Under the pieces are notes generated by a model. It saw only the letters and a list, made by a program, of their open reading frames with translations. It had not been told where the DNA came from and did not search any database. This document shows positions 32,633-38,038 of a stretch of 38,038 nt of DNA, one piece after another. The position numbers and the translations under genes were made by a program. Position 1 is the stretch's first letter, and the number at the start of each line of letters is the position of its first letter. Source of the stretch: an uncultured Bacilli bacterium (GTDB lineage Bacteria; Bacillota_I; Bacilli_A; RF39; UBA660); assembly GCA_934090595.1 (NCBI GenBank), contig CAKOJO010000005.1, positions 1 through 38,038 of the forward strand, given 5' to 3'.

Positions 32633-34113
32633 TTATTATTAAACTGTACTGACATATAATGTGATGTTTTTTCTGAGGTAAGAATTACTGTCATAAAATC
32701 ATCAGATATTTCATAGCTAAACTTCCCGTTTTGTCTTAGGTCTTCTATTTCTTCATCTTTACCTTCTAAAAACTGAGTATTCAAAATATCTTCTTTAAGT
32801 TTATTAACATCTTTAAAAATATCTTCCACATCTAATTTCTTTTTAGAATAAGCTTTATTATCTTTATATACTACATAATACTCATCATCTACTTCTTTAG
32901 TAGTCACACCCATTTCTTTAAGATTCTTTTTGTAAGTATTATAATCTCTTCCTTCAAAAGTAACAAAATATGGAACAAATTTATCTTTAAATACACTTTT
33001 AGAACATTCATATGAGTATAGATAAGGTTTTATTTCAAATATTGGATTTGTCTCATAATCATAAAATTTAAATTCACTATCACTAAGAGATAATTCACCA
33101 TATAGCATAACGCCTTTATCATTCTTCTTATATGAATCAGGTATTTTCTTAGCCTCATCATAATATACTTTATATATTTCTTTTAATACTTTATTAGTAA
33201 TCTTTGAATCTTTATTAGCATCAAGAAAATCTTTTTCTGTATCATATGAATAAGAAATATAAAAATAATCATTTTGATATCCTTCATAAGAAGCATCAGA
33301 CTCTTCATCATTATATACCCCAGTCAAAGTAAGAGGCATTATATTCTTATATCCAATATTATCATTCTTATAAATATTTTTACCATCTTTAAATCTATCA
33401 AATACTGCGATATATTTATAATACTCTTTCATATCAATTTCAATAGTTTCATCTTTAATAACTAAAAATATAGACTCTTGATCAAAATAATAAACATAAT
33501 TTCCTTTGTTATACTCATCTATTAATATTCTTATCATATCATCAGGACTTTCATCTTTATCATACAAAATCATTCCATTATAATAACTCTTTAATATAAT
33601 TGACTCAATCGGAGCATTATCTACGAAAAGTTCTTCGAATGATAAATCTTTTTCATCTTTTAAATTATAATTAAGTCCATAAAAGATAGATTTATCTTCA
33701 TCTTTTTTAGTAGAATACTCACATGAAATAGATAAAACATTGCTATAACTAGCTCGAGCATAACAATAACCATAATTATCTTTCTTTGCAAATGATTTAA
33801 CTTGTTTTAATACATCAGCATTAATTTTATCTTGATATTTTGAATTTTTTAGACCATCAATAACTTCGTAACCAAAAGAATCATCTTTAGATATTTCATA
33901 TTCTTTAGAATCAATTTTTAAATCATTAGTATTATACTTACCATTTAAATCAATTGCATACTTAGTTCCTATCTCTTTTTTATTTTTTTCTTCATACTTT
34001 AAAACAAATTCTTTATGATTTTCTTTATATATTAAATACGCTGTAGTACCTCCGAAACCAAGTAATAAAACTATTATAACTATTATTAATAACTTCTTAT
34101 TTAACTGGAACAT
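32629..34113 (-). CDS. Membrane-anchored extracellular protein with a DUF3298/RsiV-like part
   Basis: 494 aa. An N-terminal anchor (KLLIIVIIVLLLGFGGTTAY, 7-26) leaves the rest outside. The segment NLKDEKDLSFEELFVDNAPI (about 146-165) matches the pattern of DUF3298 proteins and RsiV, where a loop before LEDLF precedes a helix. The C-terminal third looks like a second beta-rich repeat without motif. Its ATG lies inside the end of the PstS-like gene (17-nt overlap), with GGAGG 6 nt upstream, so the two are translated together. No signalling partner gene is visible next to it. Role unknown. Confidence 0.7.
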   Translation of the reverse strand: MFQLNKKLLIIVIIVLLLGFGGTTAYLIYKENHKEFVLKYEEKNKKEIGTKYAIDLNGKYNTNDLKIDSKEYEISKDDSFGYEVIDGLKNSKYQDKINADVLKQVKSFAKKDNYGYCYARASYSNVLSISCEYSTKKDEDKSIFYGLNYNLKDEKDLSFEELFVDNAPIESIILKSYYNGMILYDKDESPDDMIRILIDEYNKGNYVYYFDQESIFLVIKDETIEIDMKEYYKYIAVFDRFKDGKNIYKNDNIGYKNIMPLTLTGVYNDEESDASYEGYQNDYFYISYSYDTEKDFLDANKDSKITNKVLKEIYKVYYDEAKKIPDSYKKNDKGVMLYGELSLSDSEFKFYDYETNPIFEIKPYLYSYECSKSVFKDKFVPYFVTFEGRDYNTYKKNLKEMGVTTKEVDDEYYVVYKDNKAYSKKKLDVEDIFKDVNKLKEDILNTQFLEGKDEEIEDLRQNGKFSYEISDDFMTVILTSEKTSHYMSVQFNNN

Positions 34114-35107
34114 AACCGGCCTCCATAGCTAGTTTTTGTCCTTGTTCACTAAGCATTGCATTAACTAATTTTCTAACATTACTATCTTCTTTAACATTCT
34201 TATTAATAACTATATAATACGAAGTAAGAAGAGGATAACTTCCATCTCTAATAGTATCAAAATTAGGTTTAACTCCATCAATTCCTAAAAACTTAATATT
34301 ATCATTAGCATACATTACATTAGCATAATAGTAATAAGAATATGCAATAGCACGTTTATCATCTTTATAATCTGCTACATAATCTATTACACCGCTCATC
34401 GTAGGAACATATTCTTTTATTGTAGGACTCTTAATCTTTAAATCTTTCATTACTAATTCTTTTAAACCAGTTTGAGAACCACTTGTATCAGGTCTTTGAT
34501 ATGCAAGTATTTTAGCATCATCTCCACCAAGATCTTTCCAATTAGTAACATCACCAGTATAAATAGATTGAACTTGTTTTAAAGATAAATTATCTACTTT
34601 ATTTTCTTTATTTACAAAGAATACAAATCCTTCATTTACTACTGGTATTATATCTACATCAACATCATTCTTATCAAGTAAATCTTTCGCCGTTTTTGAT
34701 GGATATGTAACAATTATTAAATCAGTTTCCCCTTTAGCAAGCTTTTCATAAGCAGGATGAGTATTAGTATAATCAATCTTTATATCACTATCAGTAAAAT
34801 ACTTAACATACTTATCCATAAGTGGTTGTGTGGCAAGAGAAGCATCAACTCTAGGAAGCTCTTCTTTAGTAAACATTCCCTTATAATCTTCTTTCTTGGT
34901 AAAATACTTATACGAATAATAACTAGATACACTAAATATTGCAATAAATACTAATACTATCAATATAAATAAAACATTCCCTTTAAGATTACTTTTCTTT
35001 TCCTTTGTTTTGTTTTTAGTATTATCGTCCCTAATTTTATCAAGATTAACTTCTTTTGTTTTTTCTTGTTCTTTTAAGCTTTCTTGTTTTTGTTTGTCTT
35101 TTTTCAA
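34097..35107 (-). CDS. PstS-like phosphate-binding protein with N-terminal membrane anchor (TTG start)
   Basis: 336 aa. The start is TTG 35107 with GAGGTGA upstream. A charged cytosolic tail of about 42 residues (KQKQESLKEQEKTKEVNLDK) precedes a membrane helix (NVLFILIVLVFIAIFSVSSY, 44-63), so the binding domain is held outside as a type II membrane protein rather than a lipoprotein. The PBP-like domain contains motifs of the PstS family: SLKQVQSIYTGDVTNWKDLG (about 178-197), then YQRPDTSGSQTGLKELV (about 204-220). It has LATQPL where typical PstS proteins have a Gly-Ser-rich phosphate loop. No pstCAB genes lie nearby, so sensing or another ligand is possible. Confidence 0.8.
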   Translation of the reverse strand: MKKDKQKQESLKEQEKTKEVNLDKIRDDNTKNKTKEKKSNLKGNVLFILIVLVFIAIFSVSSYYSYKYFTKKEDYKGMFTKEELPRVDASLATQPLMDKYVKYFTDSDIKIDYTNTHPAYEKLAKGETDLIIVTYPSKTAKDLLDKNDVDVDIIPVVNEGFVFFVNKENKVDNLSLKQVQSIYTGDVTNWKDLGGDDAKILAYQRPDTSGSQTGLKELVMKDLKIKSPTIKEYVPTMSGVIDYVADYKDDKRAIAYSYYYYANVMYANDNIKFLGIDGVKPNFDTIRDGSYPLLTSYYIVINKNVKEDSNVRKLVNAMLSEQGQKLAMEAGYVPVK

Positions 35108-35204
35108 TCAAATCACCTCTCAATTATAATATATCATAAAAAAATAAAAATAGATATATTCTTAATTATAAGAAGTGTAAACAAAAGTAAAAAAATATTA
35201 AAAA

Positions 35205-35230
35205 GACAATTATCTTTTTAATATTCTCTT
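35205..35230 (-). terminator. Terminator of the kinase-like gene
   Basis: On the minus strand TTAAAAAGA, TAATTG, TCTTTTTAA and then TATTTTTTT, overlapping the stop codon. Confidence 0.75.
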
Positions 35231-35983
35231 TAATTTATGATCCATATCATTAACAACATCAGATGCTTGATTTAAGTTTTCAAAACGAGGAACTTTTCCT
35301 AAAGATTCTTCAAGTCCAGCGAGACGATTAGTCCTGATAAACATCATCCTAAGATTAGATATCATTCTATCAACATATGTTTTATCAATATAATCAATAC
35401 TCATTTCCATATGTTCGAAATCTATTATTTTAACATCGCCATTATCTAAAATCATAAAGTTTTTATTATGAATATCTAAGTACAAAATACCATTATCATA
35501 TAATTCTTGTAAGTTGGTAATTATCTTTGAATAAGCTTTAGTTGGCAACATTAATCCTTCATCAACACCATTACTATAATACTCATTCATATCAAGAGCT
35601 TCAGGATAAAAAACAATTTCTTGTCCAATTACTCTACCATCGAGAGTTACTACTCCGGTTGGAAAATCAGTATTTTTAATATTAGGTTGTTTTCTTTGTA
35701 ATCTAGATACTAATCTATCCTCAATAATACCTTCTTCTTCAGGATCTTTAAATTTTTTAAATATTCTAAGTGCTTTGTTAGGATCGTATTCTGTTTGATA
35801 TATAAATACTCCTTCTTGAGAACTATCATACGATTCAAATAGTGTTGCCATACTTCTCATAGTCTCATCTTTAAGTAATCCAAAATCATAATTATTTTCT
35901 AACTTGAAAGCGATATTTCTAATATTATCAAACTTTTCACCATATCTATTTACAAAACCAAAATATACTTTAAAATCATTCAT
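35210..35983 (-). CDS. Protein-kinase-fold phosphotransferase, 257 aa
   Basis: The catalytic loop LYLDIHNKNFMIL (about 167-179; HxN pattern with catalytic Asp) and metal motif VKIIDFEHMEM (about 184-194; DFE in place of DFG) identify the kinase-like fold. The order matches small bacterial kinases and aminoglycoside/choline phosphotransferase relatives. The N-terminal lobe is short, and a glycine loop is not obvious. The substrate is unknown. It has a strong sigma-A promoter (36008-36036), a GGGGGAG site and its own terminator, so it is an independent unit. Confidence 0.75.
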   Translation of the reverse strand: MNDFKVYFGFVNRYGEKFDNIRNIAFKLENNYDFGLLKDETMRSMATLFESYDSSQEGVFIYQTEYDPNKALRIFKKFKDPEEEGIIEDRLVSRLQRKQPNIKNTDFPTGVVTLDGRVIGQEIVFYPEALDMNEYYSNGVDEGLMLPTKAYSKIITNLQELYDNGILYLDIHNKNFMILDNGDVKIIDFEHMEMSIDYIDKTYVDRMISNLRMMFIRTNRLAGLEESLGKVPRFENLNQASDVVNDMDHKLKRILKR

Positions 35984-36007
35984 AATACTCCCCCTTAAAT
36001 TGACAAA

Positions 36008-36036
36008 ATTATATCATAAAACGAACAAAATGTCAA
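36008..36036 (-). promoter_or_regulatory. Sigma-A promoter of the kinase-like gene
   Basis: On the minus strand TTGACA, exactly 17 nt, then TATAAT: a perfect consensus match. It lies about 25 nt before the start codon's binding site. Confidence 0.85.
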
Positions 36037-36040
36037 TCAT

Positions 36041-36130
36041 TTACCTATTATTTATGTTTTTAACGTATATTAATAAAAATGTGATAAAAGTCACTAACAA
36101 GATTAAAATAATTATACTTAAATAAAACAT
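36041..36130 (-). CDS. 29-aa membrane peptide
   Basis: On the minus strand GAGG lies 8 nt before ATG 36130. The frame gives MFYLSIIILILLVTFITFLL and a basic end (IYVKNINNR), then TAA. It is almost entirely one membrane helix with a positive C-terminus. A possible promoter (TTGTAT, 17 nt, TATTAT, about 36165-36195) lies upstream. It fills the gap between the DUF421 gene and the kinase-like gene. Size and layout resemble small regulatory membrane peptides or type I toxin peptides, but no antisense RNA can be shown from sequence. Confidence 0.55.
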   Translation of the reverse strand: MFYLSIIILILLVTFITFLLIYVKNINNR

Positions 36131-36198
36131 TTTACTACCTCGATTCTTTATTTTTTGGACTTTATAATAATATCACATTTTAAAAAGTTATACAATAG

Positions 36199-36840
36199 TT
36201 AATTTTGTAAATCACTATTTTTAATTATGTAAATACTACCATTTTTATAAAAACCATAAAATATATTATTAAGATCTTCTTTTATATTATTTTTTAACCA
36301 AATTAAATCTTTATCTAATAAATCTAATACTTCATAATTAATTGAACCCTCGACAATAATAGGAAGAGGAAATGTTTTATCTTTCTTTTCTTCATCTTTA
36401 GTAAAAGTAGTTAAATTACCATTAGTTTCAAGTATTGCATACTCTACGTCTTTAATATCACTAATATTATTTTGACGAAGTTGAGTAAGTAAATCATCTA
36501 GGTTATATCTTTGTTTTACCATTTCTTTTATCATGATTTTACCATTATTTATTATAACCGAAGGTTTTCCATCAAACATAGTTCTAATATTTCTTTTTTT
36601 AAATGATAAGATTGCCATTATTATCTGGCATATTACAAGAAGTGTAATAGGAATAACTGAAAGTAGTATTGAATCATCAGTATTATCTATACTAATTGCT
36701 ACTATTTCTGCGATTAAAACAGATACTATTAAATCTATTACTCCAAGTTCTCCGACTTCTCTTTTACCCATTATGCGATATACAAAGACTACAAAAAAAT
36801 AAAAGAAAAAAGTTCTAAAAATAACTGTAATATATTCCAT
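36199..36840 (-). CDS. DUF421/YetF-family membrane protein
   Basis: 213 aa from ATG 36840. Three N-terminal membrane segments (TVIFRTFFFYFFVVFVYRIM; LIVSVLIAEIVAISI; LLSVIPITLLVICQIIMAIL) are followed by the two-part cytosolic DUF421 domain. Family motifs are present: MGKREVGELGVIDLIVSVLI, DGKPSVIINNGKIM, and RYNLDDLLTQLRQNNISDIK followed by DVEYAILETNGNLTTF. In B. subtilis YetF-like proteins are linked to the spore or cell envelope; the molecular role is not settled. Single gene; the divergent TIGR04086-type gene starts 72 nt away. Confidence 0.92.
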   Translation of the reverse strand: MEYITVIFRTFFFYFFVVFVYRIMGKREVGELGVIDLIVSVLIAEIVAISIDNTDDSILLSVIPITLLVICQIIMAILSFKKRNIRTMFDGKPSVIINNGKIMIKEMVKQRYNLDDLLTQLRQNNISDIKDVEYAILETNGNLTTFTKDEEKKDKTFPLPIIVEGSINYEVLDLLDKDLIWLKNNIKEDLNNIFYGFYKNGSIYIIKNSDLQN

Positions 36841-36912
36841 AAAATCACCATTATTAGTATAAAAAAAGTAATAAAAATTATACAAGTTCATATATATTAC
36901 TAGGTGATACTT

Positions 36913-37284
36913 ATGGATAATATTAAAAACTATCTAATAGCAATTGGATACTTTCTTTTAGTAGTAGCAGTCTTTGCAATAATTCTTACTATATTTAATT
37001 ATTATGATATAGTAACTAATAAACTATTCAAAGTAATAAAAGTTTTAATACCCTCACTTGCTCTTTTTATTGGTGGATATAAAGTAGGAAATAATGCTAA
37101 TAAAAAAGGATATATCGAAGGAATAAAACTAAGCTTAATAGTAATAGTGCTCCTATTTATGTTTTCATATTTAGGATTTAATGCAAGTTTTAATATAAGT
37201 CTTATTCTTTATTATATAATTTTAATCATATCATCAATGCTTGGTGCAATGATTGGTATAAATAAAAAAATTACTAGTGATTAG
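36913..37284 (+). CDS. TIGR04086-type small membrane protein
   Basis: 123 aa from ATG 36913, which has AGGTGA upstream; GTG 36904 overlaps that site. It has four membrane helices in two pairs (AIGYFLLVVAVFAIILTIF; VLIPSLALFIGGYKVGN; GIKLSLIVIVLLFMFSYLGF; LYYIILIISSMLGAMIGINK). The GGYKVGNNANKKGYIEGI block between helices 2 and 3 is typical of this family, in which the second and fourth helices carry GG/GxxxG. Function unknown. Its end overlaps the convergent tmk gene by 11 nt. Confidence 0.85.
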   Translation: MDNIKNYLIAIGYFLLVVAVFAIILTIFNYYDIVTNKLFKVIKVLIPSLALFIGGYKVGNNANKKGYIEGIKLSLIVIVLLFMFSYLGFNASFNISLILYYIILIISSMLGAMIGINKKITSD

Positions 37285-37939
37285 TAACTTTTTTTAATAT
37301 TTCTTTATGAATATCTTCGATTGATCTAATTTCGTTATTTAAAACACAATCTATATTAATAAAATTATATTTATTAGATAACTCAAGATATGAAAGTTCT
37401 GCTAAATGAAGATGTTCATCATCTTTTTCATGATCATCTAAACTTACTCTATTCTTCTTTAATATCTTAGCATATGAAGTTGGCATATGTAAAAACAAAG
37501 TCATATCTGGTCTAATTAAACCCATCATTTCATATTCTAATTTTTCTAACCAATCATACATTTCATATCTTTTGTCTTTATCTTTAATTTTTCCTCCTTG
37601 ATGTGCCATATTACTAGATACATATCTATCCATTATTACAATATAATCCTTATCTAAATATTCTTTTATTACATTAAGATTATAATATCTATCTGCAGCA
37701 AAGTAAAGACTAGCTACCTTAGCATCAACATGAGATGCTCCTTCAGGAAAATATGATTTACATATTTCTTCCTTTCCTAAATATGGACCTCCGACTATTT
37801 TACCAGTTGGAGTATCATAATTAGGACATGTTAAATAAACAGCTTTCTTTCCTAATTTATTTAAACTATCTACTAAAAGTTTGCTTTGTGTTTCTTTACC
37901 ACTGCAATCGGTTCCTTCGATTACTATAAACTTACTCAT
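37274..37939 (-). CDS. tmk: Thymidylate kinase-like protein
   Basis: 221 aa. P-loop IEGTDCSGKETQSKLL (about 7-22), the DRY motif in IVMDRYVSSNMAHQGG (about 97-112) that binds the dTMP phosphate, and a C-terminal region with LHMPTSYAKILKKNR in the lid position. It differs from common Tmk in the P-loop (DCSGKET for DGAGKTT) and has a longer middle part (GGPYLGKEEICKSYF, ASLYFAADRYYN), as in some low-GC and phage-type enzymes. It catalyses dTMP to dTDP. The upstream leader contains a 12-bp inverted repeat. Confidence 0.85.
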   Translation of the reverse strand: MSKFIVIEGTDCSGKETQSKLLVDSLNKLGKKAVYLTCPNYDTPTGKIVGGPYLGKEEICKSYFPEGASHVDAKVASLYFAADRYYNLNVIKEYLDKDYIVIMDRYVSSNMAHQGGKIKDKDKRYEMYDWLEKLEYEMMGLIRPDMTLFLHMPTSYAKILKKNRVSLDDHEKDDEHLHLAELSYLELSNKYNFINIDCVLNNEIRSIEDIHKEILKKVTNH

Positions 37940-37947
37940 TTTAACCT

Positions 37948-37994
37948 TGTATAATCAATCCTAAGAGATTTTGACATGGAATCGATTGATTATA
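37948..37994. promoter_or_regulatory. 12-bp perfect inverted repeat in the tmk leader
   Basis: GTATAATCAATC and GATTGATTATAC are separated by 23 nt, ending just before the weak AAGG site of tmk. A second repeat (TTTCTTGA with TCAAGAAA) lies at about 38014-38036. They could be operators or an mRNA hairpin that limits access to the start of tmk. Confidence 0.5.
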
Positions 37995-38038
37995 CTTCTC
38001 CTTTCATTCAAAATTTCTTGACTATAATCAAGAAATGA

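Noticed and set aside
1..38038. TGA read as tryptophan, as in mycoplasmas
   Set aside because: Trp residues use TGG, and TGA ends several genes in both host (queA) and phage (for example 12555, 14906, 15196, 17944).
1..38038. CRISPR arrays, tRNA or rRNA genes, known riboswitches
   Set aside because: No regular repeat-spacer pattern, no cloverleaf with CCA-like end and no recognised riboswitch core was seen on either strand.

Overview
The window is AT-rich DNA from a low-GC Gram-positive (Bacilli-like) bacterium. The chromosomal genes are PolC, RarA, XerD-DeoB, bacterial-type ProS, Tgt/QueA, ABC-F and DUF421. TGG encodes Trp, and TGA is a true stop in several genes, including the host queA, so the code is the standard bacterial one. 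The gene set and base composition suggest an uncultured gut lineage near RF39/Erysipelotrichales, on the Mollicutes side of Bacilli. That placement is inference.

Layout. (1) 1-2,460: the start of a leftward gene, then an IS256-type insertion sequence (about 117-2,455). It carries a normal DDE transposase and, upstream, a second protein that looks like a diverged copy of the transposase catalytic half. (2) 2,509-10,282: a disrupted surface-protein gene with a run of ten G, two unknown genes, polC, and an HTH regulator with its own sigma-A promoter. (3) 10,283-18,090: a filamentous phage (inovirus) prophage of about 7.3 kb, flanked by two dif-like Xer sites. (4) 18,091-20,627: a leftward xerD-deoB-lipoprotein operon. 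(5) 20,694-32,551: mostly leftward housekeeping genes (rarA is the rightward exception), including proS, queA-orf-tgt, an ABC-F ATPase, a PfkB-SIS fusion and an HD hydrolase. (6) 32,607-38,038: an envelope-oriented set (membrane-anchored PstS-like protein coupled to a DUF3298-like protein, a kinase-fold protein, a 29-aa membrane peptide, DUF421, a TIGR04086-type membrane protein) and thymidylate kinase.

The most interesting part is the prophage. Its order matches the filamentous-phage plan: small cytosolic gene (candidate ssDNA-binding protein), 60-aa major coat protein, central terminator, large secreted and C-terminally anchored proteins (candidate adsorption/tip proteins), a run of tiny membrane proteins, a Zot/pI assembly ATPase, and a Rep_trans-type rolling-circle initiator. 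Hairpin-rich regions around rep are candidates for the replication origin and packaging signal. There is no secretin gene, which fits a host with one membrane. The two ends share a 20-bp repeat that forms the left arm and centre of a dif-like site. The right-hand copy closely resembles the B. subtilis dif sequence, so integration by host XerC/D-type recombination at dif, as in CTXphi, is the simplest model. The host xerD lies only about 1.7 kb away. A 69-aa membrane-protein gene sits just left of both dif-like sites. The left copy lies outside the prophage and may be the residue of an earlier related phage at the same site.

Other points of note: two signal-peptide genes (one phage, one host) in which ATA or ATT stands where the start codon should be, within nearly identical leader sequences; and several small genes of 27-50 codons found by direct reading.
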